A DNA stretch of 64,000 nucleotides from Mucilaginibacter sp. UBA5151 (GTDB lineage: Bacteria > Bacteroidota > Bacteroidia > Sphingobacteriales > Sphingobacteriaceae). The notes under the pieces are model-generated. The model did no database searches and was not told the DNA's origin. It worked only from the letters and a program-made list of their open reading frames with translations. The stretch lies in the NCBI GenBank assembly GCA_002413785.1, contig DHXR01000046.1, positions 117,150 through 181,149 on the forward strand. Direction: 5' to 3'. A program made the translations under genes and the position numbers. The first letter of the stretch is position 1. Each line of letters begins with the position of its first letter. Shown piece after piece: positions 51,002 to 59,371 of the stretch.

Positions 51002-51131
51002 CCGCTGCAATTTTAATCATATTTCTATTAAAATTCAGTGTTTATTTGACATTTCTATAACAAAACTATGGTTGCACATTTCAAAGCCCTATAAAAGAAA
51101 ATACTTCGCTCAAAAAATGCCTCCTCCGGTT

Positions 51132-51329
51132 TTAGAATTTTAATTTCTCTTCTGCTGATATCTCTGCTATCCTTTCTTCGACCATTTCAATTTTCGACTC
51201 CTCGTCTGCAAATAATTTCCTGTCTTTATTTAATGCGACGGCTATTCCTGAAATACTCATACCGACTATTGCTAGCACGAGGAAAAGGATCAAGCCGCAC
51301 ACTCTTAGTATCCTTTTGAGATGTTTCAT
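51132..51329 (-). CDS. Small single-span membrane protein
   Basis: A 65-aa protein with a basic N-terminus (MKHLKRILRVC), one membrane helix (GLILFLVLAIVGMSISGIAVAL) and an acidic, charged tail (ESKIEMVEERIAEISAEEKLKF). It is followed by a good terminator, which supports expression. Function unknown. Confidence 0.65.
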   Translation of the reverse strand: MKHLKRILRVCGLILFLVLAIVGMSISGIAVALNKDRKLFADEESKIEMVEERIAEISAEEKLKF

Positions 51330-51424
51330 TTGTACGTTTTTGTAAAAAAAATAATGAGGCAGCCTGCATTGTGTAATGCAAACTTTAATTGGGGCACCGC
51401 GTTGCGGTACAGATTGAAGGATGG

Positions 51425-51823
51425 TTATCCTAAAGAGGTAACCGGCTCATCGGCTTTATTTGAGGGGATGGTCTTAGACCGATAAAAAGAGGATTGTTGT
51501 TGCAGGGTCAAATTCGGGCCTGCATTGTTTTTTAAACGGATGCCAATTTGTCGGCTATGCAGCTTAATTAAATTGAGAGCGGGCAAAACCAAAAAACAAT
51601 TGGCAACCTGCTGCCTGTAAACTTGCCGTACTGCCCTGTAATAGGCAATACTTTTTACAGGACGGCCTGATTTGCCGGCCAATAAGGTGGTTTGCCGGGT
51701 AAACTTATTTGCAGGGCCCTGTGTGCCTGATCCGGAAACAGCAAAAAAACTTAAAATCAAAATAGCCGCCAAAAGCCATTTGGAAAGCGTTTCTTTATAT
51801 TTATGATGCTGTATATAAATCAT
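51425..51823 (-). CDS. Hypothetical basic exported or membrane protein
   Basis: A 132-aa protein with one N-terminal hydrophobic segment (LLAAILILSFFAVSGSG) and a basic, helical remainder with no motif I recognise. It is 95 nt upstream of the small membrane protein on the same strand. Confidence 0.5.
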   Translation of the reverse strand: MIYIQHHKYKETLSKWLLAAILILSFFAVSGSGTQGPANKFTRQTTLLAGKSGRPVKSIAYYRAVRQVYRQQVANCFLVLPALNLIKLHSRQIGIRLKNNAGPNLTLQQQSSFYRSKTIPSNKADEPVTSLG

Positions 51824-51898
51824 TTGAGGTGCAAATATCGAAAAATTAATGTCAAATTAGGAATAAGCGGCAGGGATTAACAGGGCAGACGCAATAAA

Positions 51899-52060
51899 AT
51901 GAGGCTTGGACAAAGCGCAGGGCGCTATTATATACCTGATAAAACCCCTTCCGGGCCTTATGCAGATAAGTTTAGCGAAAAACAGCATAAATACGGACCG
52001 TTTAAGCCAATAGCTATGGCTGCATTAAACAATAAAAGTACTAAGCCCCGGTTTTGTTAA
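51899..52060 (+). CDS. Possible small protein
   Basis: A 53-aa frame (MRLGQSAGRYYIPDKTPSGP, ending TKPRFC) with protein-like composition in the gap before egtD. It is convergent with egtD, has no family match that I know, and may be spurious. Confidence 0.3.
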   Translation: MRLGQSAGRYYIPDKTPSGPYADKFSEKQHKYGPFKPIAMAALNNKSTKPRFC

Positions 52061-52091
52061 GCCGCATTTCCGGCGATTTCAATAAATGATT

Positions 52092-53132
52092 TTACTCCGC
52101 CGCCCAAATAACGTCTATAAACCATCTCCTTGAATCAAAGTAATGGTTTAGGGGTTTAAAGCCGGCATGACGGGCGATATGGTCTGTTTGGGTGATGGTG
52201 AACTTTTGCGAAATCTCCATAAAAATGCATTCATCTTTTACAAAATGAATGGCTTCGGTTCCGTTAATGTTTACCTGCTGGTCGGTAAGGCTTACGAGGT
52301 AACTTTTGCAGGCCCCGGTTTCAGGATCGTAAATAGGGTAATGATCAAATTGACTTAGGTCAAAATCTGCGTTTAGCTCCCGATTTATCCGCTCTAATAA
52401 GTTCAGGTTAAATTTTTTAGTTATGCCTTCTTTATCATTATAAGCAGCCAGCACTGTTTTCGGATTTTTTTTAAGATCGAAACCAATCAGCAGCATATCC
52501 CCGGCCGAAAGGTGGTTGCGAAGTTCCATGCAAAAAATCTCTGCCTCGGGTACTGCCATGTTTCCAATATTGGAACCTAAAAACATTATCACTTTGCGTT
52601 TATTGGAGATAGAGGCTGCTTTTTCGAGCATATCAAAATATTCGCCGTTGAGCCCGTTGATCTGTAAGCCGGGCAATGTTACAGGCAAGGTAACATTGAG
52701 GCAGGATATTACATTTTCGGAGATGTCAATAGGTAAATAAGTAAAATCAGCCCCCTGTTCTAAAAGATATTGCATCAGGTATGTGGATTTTGTGGCATCG
52801 CCGGCCCCAAGTTCAATCAGGTCAAAAGCGTCGCGGTCGCCTATTATCGCGCGGCATATTTCAGGGGCTTTTTCGGAAAATATTTCCAGTTCGCAATTGG
52901 TGGGATAGTACTCTTCGCAGTTCATCAAATCCTGAAAAAGCTTGTCGCCGTTCGCGTCATAAAAATATTTTGAATGCAAATGTTTGGGCACGGAACCTAA
53001 CCCGCTTATCACGTCATCATAAAACTGGTCGGTTTTTGCTTTTGACGTTCGGTTTTTGCCGGCTTGCATCAATGATGTATCCATATTTTTCATCTGCTTA
53101 TATTTTACCTGGTATTTGTTATTTTTTGTCAA
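52092..53132 (-). CDS. egtD: L-histidine N-alpha-methyltransferase (EgtD)
   Basis: Trimethylates L-histidine to hercynine with S-adenosylmethionine, the first step of ergothioneine synthesis. The 346-aa protein has the family start PKHLHSKYFYDANGDKLFQDLMNCEEYYPTNCELEI, the SAM motif DLIELGAGDATKS (104-116), YLPIDISENVI and the IMFLGSNIGNM segment. It is the last gene of the six-gene operon, 37 nt after egtB. The start may instead be ATG 53093. Confidence 0.92.
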   Translation of the reverse strand: MTKNNKYQVKYKQMKNMDTSLMQAGKNRTSKAKTDQFYDDVISGLGSVPKHLHSKYFYDANGDKLFQDLMNCEEYYPTNCELEIFSEKAPEICRAIIGDRDAFDLIELGAGDATKSTYLMQYLLEQGADFTYLPIDISENVISCLNVTLPVTLPGLQINGLNGEYFDMLEKAASISNKRKVIMFLGSNIGNMAVPEAEIFCMELRNHLSAGDMLLIGFDLKKNPKTVLAAYNDKEGITKKFNLNLLERINRELNADFDLSQFDHYPIYDPETGACKSYLVSLTDQQVNINGTEAIHFVKDECIFMEISQKFTITQTDHIARHAGFKPLNHYFDSRRWFIDVIWAAE

Positions 53133-53169
53133 TATGATAGCTTTGGGCTTTCACCGTTAAGCTTTTCGC

Positions 53170-54324
53170 TTATTTAGCCAGCCTGATACCGGTAAACTGC
53201 CATCGTAAATGTGGGTGAAAAAAGTTGCGATAAGTAATCCGGCTATGCCCCGGCGGTGTGGCTTCGGATGCGCCCCTCAATACCTTTTGGTTCACCATAA
53301 ATTTACCATTGTATTCCCCCACGGCGCCCGGCGCTTTTGAAAAACCGGGATAAGGCAGGTATGCGCTTTCTGTCCACTCCCAGCTTTTGCCCCAGTTGAA
53401 TTGATTTGCCGCGGCCTCCCATTCAAACTCAGTGGGCAGTCTCAGCCCTTTCCAGGCGGCATAAGCATAAGCCTCATAATAGGAGATATGGCAGACAGGC
53501 TCCTTTAAATTCAGGGGTTCAAGGCCGTGGTAGGTATAATGGTGCCATTCTTCGTCGATCAAATGCCAGTAGAGCGGCGCTTCTATTTTATTGTTTTTCA
53601 CCCAATCCCATCCTTCGGCATGCCAGTGCCGGAAATCGTGATAGCCGTCGTCGTTTATAAACTGAAGGTAGCTGGCATTGGTAACCAAATTAGGGCTAAT
53701 TTCAAATGCACTTAGATAAACTTTATGCGGATTGAGCTCATTGTCAAAAGAAAAGCCTTCGCCTTTAAAACCTATTTCGTAAATACCCTCTTCCAGTTTA
53801 ATAAAATCCCCGCTTTTGGCTTTTTCTGCTTTCGGCGAAGCATAGTCTTTTGAATAGGCAGGAAACAGCGGGTTATGCCCCAAAATATATTTAATATCAG
53901 TGTATAGCAGTTCCTGGTGTTGTTCTTCGTGGTTCAATCCCAAAATCATCAGCTCCATAATTTCATCACTGATGCCTTCATCTAAAAATTTGAAGATAGC
54001 CTCATCTACATATTCCCGGTAACGGTATATTTCTATAACCGTAGGGCGGCTCAGGTTACCCCGGTCCGTGCGGATCACCCGGTTGCCCACCGTTTCGTAA
54101 TAACTGTTGAAAATAAAGTTAAAATTCGGATTAAATTCATGGTAGCCCATAAAGTATGGTTTCAGAATAAAAGTTTCAAAAAACCAGGTGGTATGCCCGA
54201 GGTGCCATTTAGGCGGGCTTACATCAACCACAGGCTGCACCACATAATCTTCCGTTTGCAATGGGCTACAGATATTTTCGGTGCGCTTGCGTACTTTTAA
54301 ATAAGCTTCGGCTATATCCATCAT
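53170..54324 (-). CDS. egtB: Ergothioneine sulfoxide synthase (EgtB)
   Basis: Iron enzyme that joins hercynine to a thiol donor with O2. The N-terminal DinB-like domain carries the iron ligands: WHLGHTTWFFE (His41 or His44) and NHEEQHQELL (His132, His136). The C-terminal formylglycine-generating-enzyme-like domain ends PPGHSRITYRNFFHPHLRWQFTGIRLAK. At 384 aa it is slightly short for EgtB. egtA, egtC and egtE are not nearby, so cysteine may be the direct donor, or the lyase lies elsewhere. It is 2 nt after the transporter gene. Confidence 0.9.
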   Translation of the reverse strand: MMDIAEAYLKVRKRTENICSPLQTEDYVVQPVVDVSPPKWHLGHTTWFFETFILKPYFMGYHEFNPNFNFIFNSYYETVGNRVIRTDRGNLSRPTVIEIYRYREYVDEAIFKFLDEGISDEIMELMILGLNHEEQHQELLYTDIKYILGHNPLFPAYSKDYASPKAEKAKSGDFIKLEEGIYEIGFKGEGFSFDNELNPHKVYLSAFEISPNLVTNASYLQFINDDGYHDFRHWHAEGWDWVKNNKIEAPLYWHLIDEEWHHYTYHGLEPLNLKEPVCHISYYEAYAYAAWKGLRLPTEFEWEAAANQFNWGKSWEWTESAYLPYPGFSKAPGAVGEYNGKFMVNQKVLRGASEATPPGHSRITYRNFFHPHLRWQFTGIRLAK

Positions 54325-54326
54325 AA

Positions 54327-55895
54327 TTACTTGCTTTCCAAATATCGTTTAAGGTCCGAAATTGTTTTAATGTGCAGGTCATTGGCCTGTTTTTTGCGCA
54401 TCATTAAAGCATACGAATTATTAAATCCTATTGGTTTTAACCATTTGATGTTATATTTTGTTTGAAACCCTTTTTGTACATAATTATAGGTTGCATCCCT
54501 GCTTCGGATTAATGAGTCAACTGTTTTGGATGATGGCTGCAATATGGTCAGCAAACCTGTCCCGGTGTATTCGGGGTAAAAATCAATCTGGTCATTTGTT
54601 AAGGCGTCAAAACAAATTTTTGTACCACCCAGGCCGGTTTTTGTGGAAACGCTGTAATCGGTATAACCCTTTATCAGCATACTGTACATATTGGCCAGGA
54701 TATATTGCTCGCCAAAAATTTTGGAGCCGATGCGTACTGTTCCGGCATTGCCGTTTCCCGCCGGTTTCCAAAGGTTTTTTGACACCAGAAAATCTTTCGC
54801 CACCTTTTCCGGGCTTTCATGAAGATAATCAGTCTTATAGTTCAGGGCGGTCATGGTGCTGTCATTTATTTTTCCGGCTAACAAATTTAGTATTTTTTCC
54901 AATCCGGCAAATTTTTTTAGTGAATTTTCTCTCACAACGGGCGCCGCATAGTAAGGCGGGAATATATTTTTGTCATCTTTTAAAACAACCAGCCCATAAG
55001 CCTTCAGCCTGCCATCGGTAGAGTAGCCGCTAATCACATCCAGCTGTTTTTCATAAGCAGCCTTGTACATTACGGCGTCACTGATCACCACGGTACTGAT
55101 CTTTAGGCCATACTTGTTTTGCAGACCCAGGTTTCCATCCTGGCGGCCCATAAACTCCGGCGTAAAACCTGCTTTTAGCTTGCTTCCGTAAGCGGATGGA
55201 AGCCAGTAGAACGAGGACAATGAAATAAGTAGCAGCGGGAGTATTTTAGCAGCGGTTTTTAGTTTTTTAAGATTGAGTTTTTGCAGCCGGGACAGCAAAA
55301 AATCAAATAAAATAGCCAGTAAAGCAGCTGGTATGGCGCCCGCCAAAATCATATTGGTATTATTGAGTGAGATGCCGCCGAAAATAAACTCGCCCAGGCC
55401 GCCCGCAGCTATATAGGACGCCAGTGTAGCCACCCCAACCGTTATAACCGTAGCCGTGCGGACGCCTGCAAAGATAACAGGCATAGCCAGCGGCAATTCA
55501 ACTTTAAACAACACCTGCCATTTGCTCATTCCCATAGCGGTGGCGGATTCCTTAACGGCAGCATCAACACCGTTGATCCCTGTAAAAGTATTGCGGATAA
55601 TGGGCAACAACGCATACAATAAGAGCGCAGCAATTGCCGGCTTTGCGCCAATACCTAAAACCGGGATCATAAAACCTAATAATGCGATGCTTGGGATGGT
55701 TTGTAAAATACCCGCAATGCCTAAAACCGGGCCCGAAAGCTGTTTTTTGCGGGTAATAAATATACCCAATGGCAAACCGATAAGTACAGCAATAAATAGT
55801 GAAATAAAAGTAAGCCCGATATGCTGAATGGTTTGCTCCAACAGCTTATCCGACTGCTGCCGCATAAAATCCCACAAAGTTTGCTGCTCATTCAT
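54327..55895 (-). CDS. Fused ABC permease and solute-binding protein (EgtU/OpuCB-C type)
   Basis: A 522-aa fusion. Residues 1-215 are a permease with about five or six helices and the coupling segment AAVKESATAMGMSKWQVLFKVELPLAMPVI. After one more hydrophobic segment, residues about 245-522 are an OpuAC-type binding domain (VVISDAVMYKAAYEKQLDVISGYSTDGRL, FYPEYTGTGLL). Such fusions were long labelled choline/betaine transporters; EgtU in Streptococcus and Helicobacter has this architecture and takes up ergothioneine. Its place between egtV-like and egtB genes makes ergothioneine the likely ligand, by inference. It overlaps the ATPase gene by 8 nt. Confidence 0.85.
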   Translation of the reverse strand: MNEQQTLWDFMRQQSDKLLEQTIQHIGLTFISLFIAVLIGLPLGIFITRKKQLSGPVLGIAGILQTIPSIALLGFMIPVLGIGAKPAIAALLLYALLPIIRNTFTGINGVDAAVKESATAMGMSKWQVLFKVELPLAMPVIFAGVRTATVITVGVATLASYIAAGGLGEFIFGGISLNNTNMILAGAIPAALLAILFDFLLSRLQKLNLKKLKTAAKILPLLLISLSSFYWLPSAYGSKLKAGFTPEFMGRQDGNLGLQNKYGLKISTVVISDAVMYKAAYEKQLDVISGYSTDGRLKAYGLVVLKDDKNIFPPYYAAPVVRENSLKKFAGLEKILNLLAGKINDSTMTALNYKTDYLHESPEKVAKDFLVSKNLWKPAGNGNAGTVRIGSKIFGEQYILANMYSMLIKGYTDYSVSTKTGLGGTKICFDALTNDQIDFYPEYTGTGLLTILQPSSKTVDSLIRSRDATYNYVQKGFQTKYNIKWLKPIGFNNSYALMMRKKQANDLHIKTISDLKRYLESK

Positions 55896-56853
55896 GCGCC
55901 TGCTGTTTTTTGTATTGATAAAATGCCGACATTAATTGTTCAAAACTTGCCGACCTAACCTCGCTGTTTTCACCATGATTGATATTTAAAGTTTCGGATG
56001 CACTAAACTTAAATTGCTCAAGTCCATTCCAAAAACTTGTGTCATCTGTTATTTCAGCTCCCCTTTTAGGGGGTTGGGGGGCGGGCAGCCATGCCCATAA
56101 ATCATGCAGCTTTATGGCTTTAAACTCTAATTGCAGTCGTTGTTCCTGTAAAAAGCCCCTCACAAAATCATTATGTGGTTTAAATAATAATTCTGCAGGC
56201 GTTCCATCCTGAACGATTTTTCCTTTATCCATCAGGCAGATCCTGTCGCCTAATTCAAAAGCTTCCTGTACATCATGGGTTACCATGATGATGGTCTTTC
56301 TTTTGAGCTCATCCAATGCTTTAAATTCCTGGTGGATCTTTGAACGGGTAACATTGTCCAATGCGCCAAAGGGTTCATCCATCAATAATACAGAGGGATC
56401 GGCAACCAATGCCCTTGCCAGTCCCACACGCTGCTGTTGCCCGCCGCTTAGTTCATTCGGATAGGCCGTAAGATAATCAGTGGAGAGATGCAGTTTTTCA
56501 AGCAGTTCGGCAACCCTTTTCTCAATATGTTTTTTATCCCATTTTAACAATTGAGGTACAATGGCAATATTTTCGGCAACAGTATAATGCGGAAAAAGGC
56601 CGTTGTTTTGCAATACATAGCCAATGCCCCTCCGCAAAATTTCGGGTTTTTGCTCAAAAATGTTTTTTTCATCAATAAAGATTTTTCCGCCGGAAGGTTC
56701 TATCAGCCGGTTGATCATTTTAAGCGTAGTGGTTTTACCGCAGCCGCTGGTGCCTAAAAGTACAAGGGTCTCCCGGGCATTTACTTCGAAAGAAATAGCA
56801 TCTACGGCCTTTATTTTGCCAAAATGTTTGCTCAGGTTTTCAACTTTTATCAT
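55888..56853 (-). CDS. ABC importer ATPase (EgtV/OpuCA type)
   Basis: A 321-aa ATPase with Walker A LGTSGCGKTT (33-42), signature ELSGGQQQRVGLARALV, Walker B VLLMDEPFGALDN and TIIMVTHDVQEAFELGDRICLM. It pairs with the fused permease/binding protein. The C-terminus is odd: residues about 257-268 (PAPQPPKRGAEI) are encoded by a hairpin-forming repeat-like stretch (56055-56085). CBS domains, seen in some OpuCA proteins, are absent. Confidence 0.88.
   Translation of the reverse strand: MIKVENLSKHFGKIKAVDAISFEVNARETLVLLGTSGCGKTTTLKMINRLIEPSGGKIFIDEKNIFEQKPEILRRGIGYVLQNNGLFPHYTVAENIAIVPQLLKWDKKHIEKRVAELLEKLHLSTDYLTAYPNELSGGQQQRVGLARALVADPSVLLMDEPFGALDNVTRSKIHQEFKALDELKRKTIIMVTHDVQEAFELGDRICLMDKGKIVQDGTPAELLFKPHNDFVRGFLQEQRLQLEFKAIKLHDLWAWLPAPQPPKRGAEITDDTSFWNGLEQFKFSASETLNINHGENSEVRSASFEQLMSAFYQYKKQQAHE
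56055..56085. repeat. Repeat-like hairpin inside the egtV-like gene
   Basis: CAGCTCCCCTTTTAGGGGG, then TTGGGGGGCGGG, contains a CCCC-TTTTA-GGGG hairpin and keeps the reading frame open. It resembles the intergenic repeats common in Bacteroidota, which are rarely in coding DNA. Confidence 0.5.
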
Positions 56854-56862
56854 CGCAGGCGA

Positions 56863-58251
56863 CTAAGGTTCAAGTGCCATAAACAGGTTATTTAACGATT
56901 CGGCATAAAGCGGGTGGGCAAAAACAAACCAGCGGACCTGCTCCCAGGTAATACCGCCCATCATAGCCATTTGCAGTATGGTCATCGTTTCGCCGCCTTC
57001 GGCGCCCAAAATAGTTGCGCCTAATATTTGTTTGGTATCGGCATCAACTATGGCTTTCATAAAACCACGGGTATCCCCGGTTTCAATAGCCCTTGCAACA
57101 TAGGCCATGGGCAATTTGGCCACTTTATAATTTAGCTTGCGCTTTTTAGCTTCCGTTTCGTTTAAACCAATACTGCCCAGTTGCGGGTCGGTGAACATGC
57201 AGTAGGGGACGGGCCTGTTTTTTATGGTTAGCTTTTCATTTTTTATCAGGTTGCGGTAAACAATGGCATAGTCGTTATAGCTGATATGGGTAAATGCCGG
57301 ACCACCCTTTACATCGCCCAAAGCATAAATGCCCGGTATGTTGGTCTCCAGTTCATCATTTACCTTTATTGCCCCGCGTTCATCGGTTTCAACGCCTGTT
57401 TTTGCCAGGTTGAGTCCGCTGGTTTGCGGTATCCGCCCAACGGCTATTAATATATGTGAGCATTTGATCTTTTTTTCCAAACCATCTGTTAATACCGTAG
57501 CTGTGATTTTATCACCCGGTTTTTTCTTTAATTTCAGGACTGTGGTATTGGTACGGATGGCGATGTGCTCGTCTTTAAATATTTTGCTCAGCTCTTCTGA
57601 AACATCTTCGTCTTCCCGCGATACTATCCTTCCTGATTTTTCCAGTATGGTAACCATGCTCCCGAAGCGCCTGAACATTTGCCCGAACTCCAAACCAATA
57701 TAATTACCGCCAATGATCAGTAAATGTTCGGGGACATGATCCAGGTCGAGGATGGTGGTTGAAGTTAAATAATCAATGTCCCTTAAGCCTTCAATTTCGG
57801 AGATAAAAGTTTTAGCGCCGGTATTGATAAAAAACAGGCTGGCTTTTAGTTCTTTCGTTTTCCCGCCTTCATTCAGCTTTACCGAAATGGTTTTATCGCC
57901 GGTAAAGGTAGCATCACCAAAAATAACATCGAGCCCTTTCGTAGCGTCGAGCCCTTTCCGGCTGCCATCCCTGAACTGCTTCACAATTTCATCCTTGCGC
58001 TTTTTGATCTTTGGCATATCAACCGAATAGCTTTTTATTTTAACCCCAAGCGCTGAACTATTGCCGGCCATATAAGCCATTTTTGCGGAAGCTACCCAGC
58101 TTTTTGTAGGCGTGCAGCCATCATTTACACAGGTGCCGCCAATCCAGCGCTTTTCAATCAGCGCGGTTTTCTTCCCGGCAAGGGCCAGTTTTTTCGCCAG
58201 CGGCCCCCCGGCCTGCCCTGCGCCGATCACTATCGCATCATACTGTTTCAT
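56863..58251 (-). CDS. Pyridine nucleotide-disulfide oxidoreductase (mercuric reductase-like)
   Basis: A 462-aa flavoprotein: FAD fold DAIVIGAGQAGGPLAKKLA, redox-active disulfide Cys41/Cys46 in GGTCVNDGCTPTK, NAD(P)-binding LLIIGGNYIGLEFGQMFRRFG, second FAD site IPGIYALGDVKGGPAF, and a C-terminal dimerisation domain ending FAHPLYAESLNNL. In place of the usual HPT the catalytic-base region reads AHPLYAE. It lies 9 nt before the egtV-like ATPase gene. A role in reducing ergothioneine disulfide, or another low-molecular-weight disulfide, is inference. Confidence 0.88.
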   Translation of the reverse strand: MKQYDAIVIGAGQAGGPLAKKLALAGKKTALIEKRWIGGTCVNDGCTPTKSWVASAKMAYMAGNSSALGVKIKSYSVDMPKIKKRKDEIVKQFRDGSRKGLDATKGLDVIFGDATFTGDKTISVKLNEGGKTKELKASLFFINTGAKTFISEIEGLRDIDYLTSTTILDLDHVPEHLLIIGGNYIGLEFGQMFRRFGSMVTILEKSGRIVSREDEDVSEELSKIFKDEHIAIRTNTTVLKLKKKPGDKITATVLTDGLEKKIKCSHILIAVGRIPQTSGLNLAKTGVETDERGAIKVNDELETNIPGIYALGDVKGGPAFTHISYNDYAIVYRNLIKNEKLTIKNRPVPYCMFTDPQLGSIGLNETEAKKRKLNYKVAKLPMAYVARAIETGDTRGFMKAIVDADTKQILGATILGAEGGETMTILQMAMMGGITWEQVRWFVFAHPLYAESLNNLFMALEP

Positions 58252-58252
58252 G

Positions 58253-58534
58253 TTAGTCTGTTATTTTAACACCCTTCCAGAACGCTATACGCCCGGTAAT
58301 GTTTGCCGCAGCAGGTTTGGGATCGGGGTAATACCAGGCTGCATCAGGGTTATGTAAGCCATCCACATCGAGCGAATAGTAAGAGGCGGTACCTTTCCAC
58401 GGACAGATAGTGTGCGTAGCGGAAGGTTGCAGACAGGCAGTTTTTACGCTGTCTGCCGGGAAATAATGGTTGTTTTCAACCACCACGGTGTCATTGCTTT
58501 CGGCAATTACCTGGTTGTTCCAAATAGCTTTCAT
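58253..58534 (-). CDS. DUF427 domain protein
   Basis: A 93-aa protein of the DUF427 family: MKAIWNNQVIAESNDTVVVENNHYFP, CPWKGTASYYSL and PDPKPAAANITGRIAFWKGV. Function is not established. ATG 58534 is used; longer frames run through the upstream AT-rich region. It appears to be the first gene of the ergothioneine operon, 1 nt before the disulfide oxidoreductase gene. TATCTTTA, a near promoter box, lies about 20 nt upstream. Confidence 0.9.
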   Translation of the reverse strand: MKAIWNNQVIAESNDTVVVENNHYFPADSVKTACLQPSATHTICPWKGTASYYSLDVDGLHNPDAAWYYPDPKPAAANITGRIAFWKGVKITD

Positions 58535-58708
58535 GATACGATAGATATTTATGATAAAGATATTTGTTAAATACCAGATATAAAATGCCGGGATGATGTT
58601 TTTTGTTTGAGGAGTGTCAAAAAGGAGTGCGGACGCACCGAAAAAAATCAGGGTAATGTTCAAATCCTGAATCAAGGTTCTGACAAAAAGTAGTTTGGCC
58701 GGTCGGTA

Positions 58709-59215
58709 TTAAACAGATTCATCTATTTCACCATCCAGTAATTCAACTAAATACGATTTGGCTTTAAGACTTTCAAACTTAAAGCTGCCCATAGTTAAGC
58801 CATAGCCAAACAAAAACATGATAAACACTACAAAATCAGCCGCTGTCAATTGTCCCCGTTCAAATTGCCGGGTAATAAGGGCAATGGCAGCAAGCCCGGT
58901 GGCCCCTAACCAAAAGCACATAAAGATGGTTACAAAAACCAGCATATTCATTTTCACATGTACCCGGCTGCCACCGGGGCCGTTTTCTATTGTCCCTTTT
59001 ATTTGAGGAAGAAATGAATTACGATAATTGATATTACGCTTAAACTCAAACCGGCCGTTTACTGCATAACCTTCAAAGTATGTAGTGAAGGTTGAACGAA
59101 AAAAATTAAAGAAGCTGCCATTGCCAGGGCTTACTTCCTGCTGTAGTCTTGATTCCGCTTCATCGGGTCTGAGCCTGGTAATTATATAGAAATTTTCATA
59201 CGGGAGAAATTTCAT
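58709..59215 (-). CDS. Hypothetical protein with two membrane helices
   Basis: A 168-aa protein with a soluble N-terminal half (RLRPDEAESRLQQEVSPG) and two C-terminal helices (MLVFVTIFMCFWLGATGLAAIALI and FVVFIMFLFGYGLTMGSF). Family not recognised. It lies 174 nt upstream of the DUF427 gene on the same strand and may or may not be in that operon. Confidence 0.75.
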   Translation of the reverse strand: MKFLPYENFYIITRLRPDEAESRLQQEVSPGNGSFFNFFRSTFTTYFEGYAVNGRFEFKRNINYRNSFLPQIKGTIENGPGGSRVHVKMNMLVFVTIFMCFWLGATGLAAIALITRQFERGQLTAADFVVFIMFLFGYGLTMGSFKFESLKAKSYLVELLDGEIDESV

Positions 59216-59371
59216 GATTTGTTAGGGTGAGAATGCATAGATAGCATACTTTCGTTTAGTTTTTGTTAAAAACCGCAGAAAAATATTCCATGAGCATTAA
59301 CCTTTCCTAAAACGACCCTGGCAAAGATTTCAAAGTCTCAAAAACTGCTTCGTAAAACCGGATGAGTTTTT

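Noticed and set aside
54327..56853. Glycine betaine/choline importer as the main call
   Set aside because: The architecture fits this older label, but the position directly before egtB favours an EgtUV-like role; the ligand remains unproven.
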